From: CAYNSX01 sp964400165
Lineage (GTDB): Bacteria > Armatimonadota > Hebobacteria > CAYNSX01
DNA: 64,000 nucleotides
Reading direction: 5' to 3'
Assembly: GCA_964400165.1 (NCBI GenBank)
Contig: CAYNSX010000004.1
Span: forward strand, 1 to 64,000
Shown here: one piece after another, positions 23,555 through 32,317 of the stretch
Position numbering within the stretch: the first letter of the stretch is position 1
Layout: each line of letters begins with the position of its first letter
The notes under the pieces: model-generated
Database searches by the model: none
Seen by the model: the letters and a program-made list of their open reading frames with translations, nothing else
Told to the model about the DNA's origin: nothing
Position numbers and translations under genes: made by a program

Positions 23555-24277
23555 TCACGCGGCGTCGGGCCGCTTCTGCAAAAGCAGCGCATACACCCAC
23601 GCCGCCATCGCGCCGCCCCCCAGTGGCCCCGCCCAATACACCCAGTGGTTGGCCCAATCCATCTGCACCAGCGCCGGCCCGAACGAGCGCGCCGGATTCA
23701 TCGAGGCGCCGGTCAGCGGCCCGGCGGCCAGAATATCGAGCACGATGGTCCCGCCGATGGCCAGCCCCGCGGCGCCGGCGGGCGCGCGCCCGTCCACGGC
23801 GACACCGAAAATGACAAACACCAGCAGGAAAGTCAGCACCGCCTCGATGCCTACGCCGGTCGCCGGCGTGATGTTCGAGGCCAGCATCGTCGCGCCGAGG
23901 TGCGTGTCCGTCGTCGCATCCAGCGGGTAGAGCAGCGAGATGAGCAGCGCACCCAGTGACGCCCCCGCCAATTGCACGAAGACATAGCCGAGTGCCTTCC
24001 CGAGTCCGATGCGCCCCGCCAACAGCATCCCGAAAGTCACTGCTGGATTGATGTGCGCCCCGCTGATATGGCCGGTGGCGTAGACCATCACCATAATGGC
24101 GAAGCCGTGCGCCAGTGCGATGCCGACGAGCCCCAATTGCAGCCCGGTCAGCACCACTCCGAACTGCTCCATTGACCTCGCGGTCGTCGAGTTCATCGCA
24201 ATGGCGCCGATGCCGATAAAGCACAGCGTGAAAGTGGCGATGAACTCGGCGATGTACGGCTGCGCCCCGCGTCCCAT
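23555..24277 (-). CDS. MIP-family aquaporin/glycerol facilitator
   Basis: A 240-residue channel with six membrane helices and both hallmark half-helix motifs: SGAHINPAVTFG in the first half and GASMNPARSFGPA in the second. The Arg after the second NPA (NPARS) is the selectivity-filter Arg. The sequence looks closer to the water-selective AqpZ type than to GlpF, since the second NPA is followed by ARSFGP rather than a RD pair. Located just upstream of the peroxiredoxin operon on the same strand, separated by palindromes; hydrogen-peroxide conductance is possible but speculative. Confidence 0.92.
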   Translation of the reverse strand: MGRGAQPYIAEFIATFTLCFIGIGAIAMNSTTARSMEQFGVVLTGLQLGLVGIALAHGFAIMVMVYATGHISGAHINPAVTFGMLLAGRIGLGKALGYVFVQLAGASLGALLISLLYPLDATTDTHLGATMLASNITPATGVGIEAVLTFLLVFVIFGVAVDGRAPAGAAGLAIGGTIVLDILAAGPLTGASMNPARSFGPALVQMDWANHWVYWAGPLGGGAMAAWVYALLLQKRPDAA

Positions 24278-24473
24278 GTGCGTCGTCCCTTTCTCCTATG
24301 CGCCGGTGTGTCGTCCCGCTGTCACTGGTGCGGATTTGCACACGCAAGCCCGATTCGGGGCGGCGCGGCGGCCTTCCTGCCTCGCTTGACCCACTCCCCG
24401 ACGCCCCGCTACTATGCATACGCGGGGCTGCGGGCGGGGTATAAGACACCACTCCACAAGTGAGGGAAGGGTT

Positions 24474-25619
24474 ATGGGTTCTCCGGTCACTTTGAGTGTC
24501 ATCAAGGCCGATGTCGGGGGGTATGTCGGCCACTCGCGCGTTCATCCCGAGATGCTCGCCAAGGCCGAGGAACTGCTCCAGAAGCAGCGGGGCAAACTCC
24601 TCATCGACAGCACCGTGCTGGTCTGCGGCGACGACCTCTTCCTGACGATGACGCACGAACTCGGCAACGACAACCAGGCGATTCACTCACTCGCCTGGGA
24701 CACCTTCTCCGCCGCCGCCGACATCGCGCACCGCCTCAAAATGTACGGCGCCGGACAGGACCTGCAGGCCGACGCCTTCAGCGGCAATGTCAAGGGCATG
24801 GGTCCCGGCGTCGCCGAGATGACCTTCATCGAGCGCCAATCCGAACCCATCCTGATTTTCTGCGCCGACAAGTGCGCGCCCGGCGCCTGGAACCTGCCCC
24901 TCTATAAGATGTTCGCCGACCCGATGAACTCGCCCGGCCTCGTCATCGACACCAAAATGAATCAAGGCGCGCAGTTCGAAGTTTTCGATGCCGTCGAGGG
25001 CAAGTCGCTGAAACTCAACACTCCCGAAGAGGTCTACATCCTCTTGACCTTCATCGGCTCGACCGGACGCTATCTGATCAAGAATGTCTTCATGCGCTTC
25101 TGCAACGATGTCGCCGCCACCGGTTCGGTGCAACGGCTGAAGGATGTCGCCGGCCGCTATGTCGGCAAGGACGACCCGGTGCTCGTCGTGCGCGGCCAGG
25201 CCGGCTTCCCGGCGCTCGGCGAAATCACCGAGGCCTTCACCCTCGGCCACACCACCGCCGGCTGGATGCGCGGCAGCCACCAAGGGCCGCTGATGCCGTG
25301 CTCGTTCGACACCGCGCGCCCCGTCCGTTTCGACGGCCCGCCGCGCGTCATCTGCGCCGGCTTCCAGCTGGCGCACGGCAAACTCATCGGCCCGGTCGAC
25401 ATCTTCGACAACCCGGCCTTCGACCGCACCCGGGACCGCTGCAACAAAGTCGCCGATTACCTGCGGGCGCACGGCGTCTTCGAGCCGCACCGCCTGCACC
25501 CCGAAGAGATGGAATACACCACGCTGCCGGAAGTCCAGAAGCAGGTCGCCCACCGCTGGGAGTCCGAGGACAAGCTGCCCTCGAAAGTCGGCGCCGGCGT
25601 CGGCGGCGATTTCGATTAG
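24474..25619 (+). CDS. fbp: Fructose 1,6-bisphosphate aldolase/phosphatase
   Basis: A 381-residue bifunctional archaeal-type enzyme that condenses triose phosphates and then dephosphorylates the product, giving one-way gluconeogenesis. ATG 24474 follows GAGGGAAGG. The residues I expect are in place: Asp13 and His20 (IKADVGGYVGH), Asp53-Asp54 (CGDD), Gln95, Asp132-Lys133 (ADKC), Tyr229 (GRYV) and Lys232-Asp233-Asp234 (GKDDP), the lysine being the Schiff-base residue of the family. It is typical of archaea and deep-branching or thermophilic bacteria. Confidence 0.95.
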   Translation: MGSPVTLSVIKADVGGYVGHSRVHPEMLAKAEELLQKQRGKLLIDSTVLVCGDDLFLTMTHELGNDNQAIHSLAWDTFSAAADIAHRLKMYGAGQDLQADAFSGNVKGMGPGVAEMTFIERQSEPILIFCADKCAPGAWNLPLYKMFADPMNSPGLVIDTKMNQGAQFEVFDAVEGKSLKLNTPEEVYILLTFIGSTGRYLIKNVFMRFCNDVAATGSVQRLKDVAGRYVGKDDPVLVVRGQAGFPALGEITEAFTLGHTTAGWMRGSHQGPLMPCSFDTARPVRFDGPPRVICAGFQLAHGKLIGPVDIFDNPAFDRTRDRCNKVADYLRAHGVFEPHRLHPEEMEYTTLPEVQKQVAHRWESEDKLPSKVGAGVGGDFD

Positions 25620-25636
25620 GTTTCCGTCCTGATTTC

Positions 25637-25688
25637 CCGCCGTCCATTCAACCTGGAGGAGGCAGGCTGAAACGGGCGGCGGCTTTTT
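25637..25688 (+). terminator. Possible terminator after fbp
   Basis: CCGCCG (25637-25642) can pair with CGGCGG (25677-25682) across a 34-nt loop, followed by CTTTTTG. The stem is short and the loop long, so this is weak. Confidence 0.3.
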
Positions 25689-25722
25689 GTCGTCTGGTTT
25701 AGTGAAGGGTACAACCTCCAAG

Positions 25723-26643
25723 ATGCCCCGACCGAAAGAACCCGCCCTGCTCATCGGCACCGACGACGGCCTGCACCAACTGCTGCCGGAGCCGCGCGTG
25801 GTGCTGCCCGAAGAGAAAGTGACCGCCATCGCCACCAGCGGCGAAGCCGTCTGGTGCATCACCGATGAGCGCACTGTCCGCCGCCAGCGCCACGGCACCG
25901 CCTTCAAGCCCATCTTCGAACTCACCGACCGCCGCCTCACCTGCCTGGGGCTGACCAGCCACGGCGTCTTCATCGGCACCAGCGGCGCGCACCTGCTCCG
26001 CATCAAGAACAAGAAACTGGGGATGCTGCACTCCTTCGACCGCGTCACCGGGCGCAGCGAGTGGTTCACGCCTGACGGCGACGAGGCCGACATCCGCTCC
26101 ATCGCCCAGTCCGAGAGCGGCGCCGTCTTCGTCAATGTCCATGTCGGCGGCATCCCGCGCACGCTCAACGGCGGCGACACCTGGAAGCCCACCATCGACA
26201 TCGAGCAGGATGTCCATCAGGTCATCGCCCACCCGAAGAAGGAAGGGCTGCTCCTCGCCGCCGCCGCGGTCGGGCTGTGCGTCAGTGACGACGACGGCGG
26301 CACCTGGACGGTGCGCAATGACGGCTTGCACGGCGACTACTGCCGGGCGGTGGCGCTCTGCCGCGACACCGTCCTGGTCACGGCCTCGACCGGCCCGCGC
26401 AGCCGCCGCGGCGCCGTCTACCACACCTCGCTCAACGCCGCCGACACGCTGGAGAAGTGCGAGCGCGGCCTGCCCGAGTGGTTCCCCGGCAACATCGACA
26501 CCGGCTGCCTTGCCGCCCACGGTGACCGTGCCGCCTTCGGCACCAAAGAGGGCGAAGTCTATCAGTCGCTTGACGCCGGCGAGTCCTGGACGCGCATCGC
26601 CGCCGCCCTGCCCCGCGTCCGCGCCGTCTCGTTTAGCGGGTAG
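25723..26643 (+). CDS. BNR/YCF48-like beta-propeller protein
   Basis: A 306-residue protein without a signal peptide. It contains Asp-box or BNR-type strand motifs (SDDDGGTWTVRNDGL, TLNGGDTWKPTID, QSLDAGESWTRIAAALP) as in sialidase and photosystem-assembly YCF48 folds. These domains bind other molecules but are not necessarily enzymatic, and the catalytic triad of a sialidase is not apparent. ATG 25723 (MPRPKEPALLIGTDDGL) is chosen over an ATG 36 nt upstream. It follows fbp on the same strand. Confidence 0.75.
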   Translation: MPRPKEPALLIGTDDGLHQLLPEPRVVLPEEKVTAIATSGEAVWCITDERTVRRQRHGTAFKPIFELTDRRLTCLGLTSHGVFIGTSGAHLLRIKNKKLGMLHSFDRVTGRSEWFTPDGDEADIRSIAQSESGAVFVNVHVGGIPRTLNGGDTWKPTIDIEQDVHQVIAHPKKEGLLLAAAAVGLCVSDDDGGTWTVRNDGLHGDYCRAVALCRDTVLVTASTGPRSRRGAVYHTSLNAADTLEKCERGLPEWFPGNIDTGCLAAHGDRAAFGTKEGEVYQSLDAGESWTRIAAALPRVRAVSFSG

Positions 26644-26842
26644 GACGCTGGGATGAGATGCCTGCGCAACCCTCCGCGGCGTCGGTTCGTCAGGTTTGCC
26701 ATTGCCTCAGTGGCTGAAAGTGAGGCCTTGGGCATGCGATTCGCTCGATTCTTATCAGTAATTCTACTGAGTTGGGGTCTGTTCACTTGACAGCGTTGCG
26801 GGGCGCGGGGATGATTCGCAGCGCTTGAAGGGAGCGAGGTCA

Positions 26843-27223
26843 ATGAGACTGAGAGCGGGGTCAGCAGTTCAGGCACTTTTGATTCTGGTCTTGCTGTCGG
26901 GAAGCGCGGGACCGCTGTTCGCAGTCTGTACGGTCGACCACGGACCATGCGTCAATGATGGCACATGCGAGGTCGGGACTCTCGAATGCCAATCATATAA
27001 TGAATTGACTGGGACCAATAAAGGGGTCATCTGTATTATGTCATGGCCCTTGGAACAAATCACCCGCCACGCGGGATCCTCACCCGATTTATATTTCATG
27101 ACGCGTTATTGTGTCGAACTGGGAAAATGGCCTTGGCAATGGCCTGGCTGCGCTTGCCTCGGAACTCCAGACCAAACTGAACACCAGAGTCCATATGTTA
27201 GCTGCCAGACAACATGGCCATGA
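26843..27223 (+). CDS. Small exported Cys-rich protein, unknown
   Basis: About 126 residues. The ATG at 26843 follows GAGCGAGG and begins a signal peptide (MRLRAGSAVQALLILVLLSGSAGPLFA). The mature part has eight cysteines within ~95 residues (CTVDHGPCVNDGTCEVGTLEC and later CACLG), suggesting disulphide bonds outside the cytoplasm. Base composition is clearly less GC-rich than that of the neighbours. No family is recognised. The ~200 bp before it (26644-26842) shows no feature. Confidence 0.6.
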   Translation: MRLRAGSAVQALLILVLLSGSAGPLFAVCTVDHGPCVNDGTCEVGTLECQSYNELTGTNKGVICIMSWPLEQITRHAGSSPDLYFMTRYCVELGKWPWQWPGCACLGTPDQTEHQSPYVSCQTTWP

Positions 27224-27284
27224 TGGAGGAATGGCTGGTCTGCGAAGTCGGGATGACCGTCTTTGCGAATGAGGAGGAGGATCT

Positions 27285-28355
27285 GTGAACACCACACATC
27301 CGACTGCGTTTCGCGCCTTCACATTAGTCGGCTTACTCGTAGTTGGCATTCTGGGCTTCGTTCTCTGGTTGAGGTCGCCGGAACCGCAAAGGACATCAGT
27401 CGCGACTGCATCGCCGGTAGCTTCAGCGCTGACGATTGGGGCTGTCGGGGCGGATGCGAAAGCCGTAGAGCTCCTCAATAAACTGCAGGAGCGACTCGTC
27501 TCTTTGGGGACCGTCTCGGCGATCTGGAGTGAGACTTGGGAGCAGCATCCCATTTCAGGACACAGCGCCCTTTTGGCATTGTTGACCCGCTCTCCAAAGA
27601 TACCAGTTTACGTGACGACACGCGAGTCTCGCTCTGTCTGGTTTGCCACCGACGGCACCAAGTGGCGGCTGGATTGTTCTGAAGCGGCAGAACCCGTTTA
27701 TGCGGAAGGCAGCACCGGCGAACGATCTAAGGGGTCGGACGACTATTCTGTCGCGTTTGACGGACTGCTAACGACCGCTCTTTCACAGGGTGGACGGGCA
27801 ATGTATATCGCTGACACATCGACTGCCCGTACCGCCGTGCCGCACAATGGCTGGGAACACACCTACCGCGCGATCCTTTTTGGGGTGCCCTATTACAACC
27901 TCGGACAAGGCAGCACTTTCGCTTATGCGGGCCGAGAGTTTTTTTCGAAGTGGTGGTGCCACCGCCTGCATGGGGAGGGCACGGTCGAAGCGCCTGCGGG
28001 TGCTAGCGGCGATTGGAGTTACGAGGTGGACCTCTGGATTACCGATGACCCGATAGGCGTGCCTGTGGGTTACGAATTCCGCGGACATCAGGGCAACGCC
28101 GGGACTAGTAAGTGGCACTGGCAGATTGACCGCTTGGAGCAGCCGGCCGCCGGTGTCTTTCTCGGCGCAGATGGGTGGAAGGCATTTTGGCCGCCGTCCT
28201 GGAAGCTGACCGAACCGGAAGCGCGGACGACCTGGACCCTGCAGCAGGCCAGTGTCGATAACTCCCCTGCAGCGGAGACATTCCATCTGAGTCCTCCGGT
28301 GAAATGTCTCGTCCACGATCTCGTCGCAGGGGAAACTCGGCAAACTGGCCCTTAG
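27285..28355 (+). CDS. Membrane-anchored protein of unknown function
   Basis: A 356-residue protein with one N-terminal membrane segment (FTLVGLLVVGILGFVLWL) and a large exported domain. The mature part contains aromatic-rich stretches (HTYRAILFGVPYYNLGQGS, FFSKWWCHRLHGEG) but no motif I recognise. GTG 27285 follows AGGAGGAGG at good spacing. It is one of two orphan genes in this lower-GC segment (26.7-28.4 kb). The 250 bp after it contain only CCTCTCC-type palindromes and a CTTCG...CGAAG repeat. Confidence 0.65.
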   Translation: MNTTHPTAFRAFTLVGLLVVGILGFVLWLRSPEPQRTSVATASPVASALTIGAVGADAKAVELLNKLQERLVSLGTVSAIWSETWEQHPISGHSALLALLTRSPKIPVYVTTRESRSVWFATDGTKWRLDCSEAAEPVYAEGSTGERSKGSDDYSVAFDGLLTTALSQGGRAMYIADTSTARTAVPHNGWEHTYRAILFGVPYYNLGQGSTFAYAGREFFSKWWCHRLHGEGTVEAPAGASGDWSYEVDLWITDDPIGVPVGYEFRGHQGNAGTSKWHWQIDRLEQPAAGVFLGADGWKAFWPPSWKLTEPEARTTWTLQQASVDNSPAAETFHLSPPVKCLVHDLVAGETRQTGP

Positions 28356-28607
28356 CCACAAGTCCGAGCGAATGATACGAGAAGGTCGCAACTTTTAGCG
28401 CCGCGCCGCCGCTTCCGCCTGCGCGTCCCCCTCACTCCCGCTTCCTCCTTCGCCCTATGGGCTACGAAGGACAAGTCGCGTACCCCTCGCCAATGTCAGG
28501 GAGAGGGGATTACAAGCACCGTGGGGCGCTGGCTGTGCCTCTCCTCTTCAGGGAGAGGGTGTCCACCGAAGCCTGATGTTTGGGCGAAGGAGGGCGGGAG
28601 AGGGACT

Positions 28608-29756
28608 TTACACCTTCGCCGCGGCTTCCGCCTGCGCGTCCTTGATGGCCTGGCGCAATTCGTCGCGCGTCTGCTGAACCGCCGGGGCGTCGGCGCCGCG
28701 CAGCGTCTGCACGCTGATACGCGCCGCCACCAATTCCGCCACCGCCCGGAACGCCTGCGCCGCCGGCCGGTCCGGGTGCGCCAGCACATAGGGCACGCCG
28801 GCGTCGCTCGAACGCACGATCTCCGGATCGAGCGGCAGCGTCCCCAGGAACGGCACGCCCAACTGCTCCGCCGCGGCGCGCCCGCCCCCGCGCACGCCGA
28901 AGATTTCATGTTCAGCCCCGCAACTCGGGCAGATGAAGGTGCTCATATTCTCGACGATGCCGAGGATGGGCGCCTCAAGCTTCTGGAACATTTTCAGCGC
29001 CTTGGCAGCGATGGTGCGCGCCAAGTCTTGCGCGGTCATCACGATGACGACGCCGCTCAACGGAATCAGTTGCGCCAGCGTTAGTTGCGCGTCGCCGGTG
29101 CCGGGCGGCAGGTCGAGCACCAGGTAATCGAGTTCGCCCCACTCGACATCGCCGAGCATCTGCGACACCGCCTTGTGCACCATCGGCCCGCGCCAGATGA
29201 CCGGCCGGTCATCATCGCCGAGCAGGAAGCCGAGCGACATCACCTTCATCCCGTGCGCGTCGAGCGGCAGGATCTTGTTGTTGTCGCCCCAGACCGGGTG
29301 TTCATGTACCCCCGCCAGCGTCGGCAGCGAGGGGCCGTAGATGTCGAGGTCGAGCAACCCGACGCGGGCGCCGCGCTGGCTCAACGACACCGCCAGGTTC
29401 ACCGCCACTGTGGACTTCCCGACGCCGCCCTTGCCCGAGGCCACCGCCACCGTGTTGCGCACGCCGGGGATGAGTGTTTCGCCCCCCTGCTGGCCGACCG
29501 GCACCTGCGCCGTCATCTTCACTTCGACCGCGCCGACGCCCGGCACCAGCCGCCGGATGGCGTCCGCCGCCACTTCCTGAAACTGGTCCTTGATCGGGCA
29601 GGCGGGCGTGGTCAATTCGAAAGTGAAGGCGACATCGGCGCCCGCAATGCGCAAGTCCTTGATCATCCCGAGCGTGACGATGTCCTTGCCCAGGTCGGGG
29701 TCAATGACGGTGCGCAGCGCGTCGAGCACCTGCTCTTCGGTGACTTTCGGGGCCAC
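28608..29756 (-). CDS. mrp: Mrp/ApbC family iron-sulfur carrier ATPase
   Basis: A 382-residue P-loop ATPase that carries [4Fe-4S] clusters to client proteins. Residues 1-90 are a MIP18/PaaD-like domain (DALRTVIDPDLGKDIVTLG with Cys53); the deviant Walker A is SGKGGVGKST at about 107-116; and the bridging-cluster motif is CPSC at 276-279. The domain fusion is common for bacterial Mrp. GTG 29756 is preceded by AAAGG. It is transcribed toward 28.4 kb. Confidence 0.94.
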   Translation of the reverse strand: MAPKVTEEQVLDALRTVIDPDLGKDIVTLGMIKDLRIAGADVAFTFELTTPACPIKDQFQEVAADAIRRLVPGVGAVEVKMTAQVPVGQQGGETLIPGVRNTVAVASGKGGVGKSTVAVNLAVSLSQRGARVGLLDLDIYGPSLPTLAGVHEHPVWGDNNKILPLDAHGMKVMSLGFLLGDDDRPVIWRGPMVHKAVSQMLGDVEWGELDYLVLDLPPGTGDAQLTLAQLIPLSGVVIVMTAQDLARTIAAKALKMFQKLEAPILGIVENMSTFICPSCGAEHEIFGVRGGGRAAAEQLGVPFLGTLPLDPEIVRSSDAGVPYVLAHPDRPAAQAFRAVAELVAARISVQTLRGADAPAVQQTRDELRQAIKDAQAEAAAKV

Positions 29757-29850
29757 AGTTGCCTTTCAGCCGGATTCCTGCCGTGCGCGTGAGGAACGGC
29801 AATCGCACACTACTGCCGCCGTCGCGGACGGTCAAGCGAACGACGCGCCG

Positions 29851-30153
29851 CTAATTGAGGTGCCGTTTGACGGCCTGAATGCGGTCCTTGATGCCCATCG
29901 GGCGGTCGCGGCGGTCGTCGATCTTGATGAACATCGAGACGCGCTGCACGCCCGTCGCTGTGAAGCACCGCTCCTGCATCGCCTGTGCCGCGGCGAGCAG
30001 GTCGGGCGTGTTGCCCTCGACGCAGGTGCCCATCGCATTGAGTTCATAGGCCATCTTGCGCTCGTCGAGCACCTTGAGGCAGGCGGCAATCGCCGCCGAC
30101 AGACTGGTCGAGCCGGTGCCGATCGGGGTGAGACTGATTTCCATAATCGCCAT
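29851..30153 (-). CDS. MTH1187/YkoF-type thiamine-binding domain protein
   Basis: A 100-residue protein with the ferredoxin-like fold block MEISLTPIGTGSTSLSAAIA and MGTCVEGNTPDLLAAAQ, typical of the MTH1187 (DUF77) family. These bind thiamine or related small molecules and may act in thiamine handling; in this genome the function is not established. ATG 30153 follows AGGAGGCGACCCA, a strong ribosome site; the longer upstream frame is not coding-like. Confidence 0.85.
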   Translation of the reverse strand: MAIMEISLTPIGTGSTSLSAAIAACLKVLDERKMAYELNAMGTCVEGNTPDLLAAAQAMQERCFTATGVQRVSMFIKIDDRRDRPMGIKDRIQAVKRHLN

Positions 30154-30520
30154 TGGGTCGCCTCCTACTGATAGGGTAATGGTGCTGGGAAGAGAGGAAA
30201 AAAGGACAGGCGTAACCGATGCTACTTGGGTCGAGAAAAGCCAATCTCCGACTGCTCCGGCGCAGGCAAAACTGCCTGCAGGCACGCTCGCAATAGAGCG
30301 ATTCTACTAAGAAAGGCAGTCCCGGGGATTCCGCGCTCTTCTGAAAACGGCTGAATGTGACCGATCACTTCGCTGTCGGTCAGGTGCTCTGCTGCAAGTT
30401 CCAAGATTCAGTTGAAATCATAAAGCGTCACCGGCATCGCAACCATCGCGGTGTTCGCGGAAAGTATGGCTGCCCAAGTTTCATATAGGGCCTCGGCCGC
30501 GAAATAGAGTTCTGTGACGC

Positions 30521-30724
30521 TCAATGCTTCACTACATTCTCAAATCGGCTGGGAACGAGCACCACGATCTGAAGACCGTCGCGCCACGGATACACTTCAA
30601 TCCGTCGGCCGCAGGTCGGACAAACGAACTGGTCGCCGCGGGTGCCGCGCTGCGAAAAGAGCATCGGCGATGCCGGATGCCCCGCCGCGCAGTGAGGAAC
30701 GGTCTGTGGGTCACGGACGGCCAT
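30521..30724 (-). CDS. Small zinc-ribbon-like protein
   Basis: About 67 residues with CAAGH and CPTCGR pairs that could form a zinc ribbon (HCAAGHPASPML ... FVCPTCGRRIEVY). Similar small ribbons occur throughout bacteria with no known role. The start is uncertain: ATG 30724 lies within the last codons of the nuclease gene (stop 30711), suggesting coupling, and upstream ATGs at 30730 and 30736 are possible. The 367 bp beyond it (30154-30520) hold no convincing gene; a 60-codon minus frame at 30222-30404 has no recognisable motif. Confidence 0.5.
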   Translation of the reverse strand: MAVRDPQTVPHCAAGHPASPMLFSQRGTRGDQFVCPTCGRRIEVYPWRDGLQIVVLVPSRFENVVKH

Positions 30725-31226
30725 TCGCATCCGCATTATCCCACAAACCCCGCTTCGCATCCCGCGCCGCGCGTTCAAGCGGCAGCCACTGCGCGCTGTC
30801 TACATGGCAGGGCGGCAGCGTGTAGACCACCGCCCAGCCCTCTTCGAGCAGGCGCGTGTTCAGCATCATGCCGTCGGGCAGATAGATGAGCGCCCGAGTG
30901 CGGCCGTAGCGGTCGGTCGGGCGTACCGGGCAGACCTCGACCCGCACCGCTTGCCCATCGCACAGCGCCCGCGTGCGCTCGGTCGCTTGGACGAAGCCGG
31001 GTCGCCCCCGCTCCGGCGTGTCGATGCCGATCAGCCGGATGCGCCCGTAGCCCGAGACATCGATGGTGTCGCCGTCCACGAAGTGGGTGACGACGCCCGC
31101 GCCTTGCCGTGCGGGATGCGCGGACTGCGACTGCTGCCACAGTCGAAACGCCCCCGCGGCGAGCAGGATTGCCCAAACAATCAGAAACGCCCACTTCGAG
31201 GCCCGTTTCGCGCGTTTTCGAGGCAT
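30711..31226 (-). CDS. Thermonuclease (SNase-like), membrane-anchored
   Basis: A 171-residue protein with a basic N-terminus and one membrane segment (WAFLIVWAILLAAGAFRLW), then a staphylococcal-nuclease fold. Catalytic blocks are visible: VDGDTIDV, RLIGIDTPERG, TDRYGRTRALIYL. The conserved Asp, Arg and Glu ligands of the family are present. It should degrade DNA or RNA outside the cytoplasmic membrane. ATG 31226 (MPRKRAKRASKW) is preferred; an upstream ATG adds 10 residues. Confidence 0.88.
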   Translation of the reverse strand: MPRKRAKRASKWAFLIVWAILLAAGAFRLWQQSQSAHPARQGAGVVTHFVDGDTIDVSGYGRIRLIGIDTPERGRPGFVQATERTRALCDGQAVRVEVCPVRPTDRYGRTRALIYLPDGMMLNTRLLEEGWAVVYTLPPCHVDSAQWLPLERAARDAKRGLWDNADANGRP

Positions 31227-31261
31227 TTTTCGCAGAATACCACGCTTTTTCCACACCTATT

Positions 31262-31338
31262 GGGGAGGAAACAGCCTCCGCCGGGCCGAATCTAGAGAGT
31301 GGCTGGGCCCGCGGCGGCGTGGTGGCCGGGCGGGCCAC
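31262..31338 (+). promoter_or_regulatory. Structured leader upstream of the 3D-domain gene
   Basis: Between the divergent nuclease and 3D-domain genes, CCGCC-GGGCC (31278-31287) pairs with GGCCC-(GC)-GGCGG (31306-31317). GTGGCC-GGGCG-GGCCAC forms a 6-bp hairpin at 31322-31338, 25 nt before the start. Genes of this type (Rpf, YabE, 3D) are often preceded by ydaO/c-di-AMP riboswitches, but I cannot match the ydaO core. Confidence 0.3.
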
Positions 31339-31362
31339 TTTCTCGTCTGGGAGGGCGACGCT

Positions 31363-32202
31363 GTGCGGCAGCGACACGCCTACCGTTGGTGGCACGCGTG
31401 CCTGTGGCTGGCCGTGTGCCTGATTGTCGGCCCAATGGATGCCTCGGCGGCCGATTCGGCGCTCGCGCCTGCGGGCGGGCGCATCGCCCCCGCCATCCCG
31501 CTGACCCTGGTCGCCGACGGCGACCGGCGGGAGATCCTGGCGCCGCCGACGACAGTCGGCGACGCCCTGGCCTTCGCCGGCGTCTCGCTCGGCGAGAACG
31601 ACCGGGTGGCGCCATCCCCGCGGCAGCGGGTGTCGCCGAACCTGACGATCACCGTCACCCGCGTCAAGATTGTCGAGCAAACGGAGCCCATCGACCTGCC
31701 GCCGCCGATCCTGTTCCTCGAAGATGCCGCTCTGCGCAGCGGCCAGCGGGCCGTCCGGCAGACCGGCCAGGCCGGCAAAGCCGAGCGCACCCGCGTCACC
31801 TACTTGCGCGACGGCGTCGTGACACTGGAAAAGACCACCGCACCGCGGACCATCGAGCAGCCCGTCCCCGAAATCGTCGCCGTCTGGCCGGGCGCCGTCC
31901 CGGCCGGCGGGCTGGCGGCCCGCACGATGGTGGCGACGGCGTATGAGCCCGGGCCGCGCAGTTGTGGCCGCTCCGCCGACGGCATTACCGCCACCGGCGT
32001 CCCGGCACGCCGCGGCGTCATCGCGGTGGACCCGCGGGTCATCCCGCTCGGTTCAAAAGTGTATGTCGAGGGCTACGGCTTTGCGCTGGCGGCGGATGTC
32101 GGTGGCGCCATCAAGGGCAACAAGATCGACCTGTGCTACGCGACGGTCAGTGAGTGTCTGCAGTTCGGCCGCCGCAAAGTGCTGGTGTGGCTGCTGGACT
32201 AG
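31363..32202 (+). CDS. DUF348-G5-3D domain protein (YabE-like cell-wall protein)
   Basis: A 279-residue exported protein. GTG 31363 follows GGGAGGGCG and leads a signal peptide ending at DASA. Domain order: ubiquitin-like DUF348 (about 43-100, PLTLVADGDRREILAPP), a short G5-like strand region (about 143-180, YLRDGVVTLEKTTAPRTI), and a C-terminal 3D domain (about 188-279) with three conserved Asp in GVIAVDPRVIPLGSKVYVEG, FALAADVGG and KIDLCY. 3D/MltA-like folds are lytic-transglycosylase-type cell-wall hydrolases. This combination is typical of Firmicutes YabE/Rpf-like proteins. Confidence 0.88.
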   Translation: MRQRHAYRWWHACLWLAVCLIVGPMDASAADSALAPAGGRIAPAIPLTLVADGDRREILAPPTTVGDALAFAGVSLGENDRVAPSPRQRVSPNLTITVTRVKIVEQTEPIDLPPPILFLEDAALRSGQRAVRQTGQAGKAERTRVTYLRDGVVTLEKTTAPRTIEQPVPEIVAVWPGAVPAGGLAARTMVATAYEPGPRSCGRSADGITATGVPARRGVIAVDPRVIPLGSKVYVEGYGFALAADVGGAIKGNKIDLCYATVSECLQFGRRKVLVWLLD

Positions 32203-32204
32203 AC

Positions 32205-32242
32205 GGGTGTCGGGTGTCGGGTGTCGGGTGTGGGGTGTCGGG
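32205..32242. repeat. GGGTGTC heptanucleotide tandem repeat
   Basis: Five GGGTGT(C/G) units directly after the 3D-domain gene stop. Non-coding; too short for a CRISPR array and without spacers. Confidence 0.7.
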
Positions 32243-32317
32243 AAACGAAGAGTGCGGGTGACGGGCCGGACAGACCGCAGTTCCTACTAACTACTAACAA
32301 CTAACGCTTTCTCTGCC

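Noticed and set aside
30222..30404. 60-codon minus-strand frame between the zinc-ribbon and thiamine-binding genes
   Set aside because: No ribosome site, signal or motif; composition not distinguishable from chance.
32205..32242. CRISPR array at the GGGTGTC repeats
   Set aside because: Units are seven bases with no spacers; no cas genes are present.
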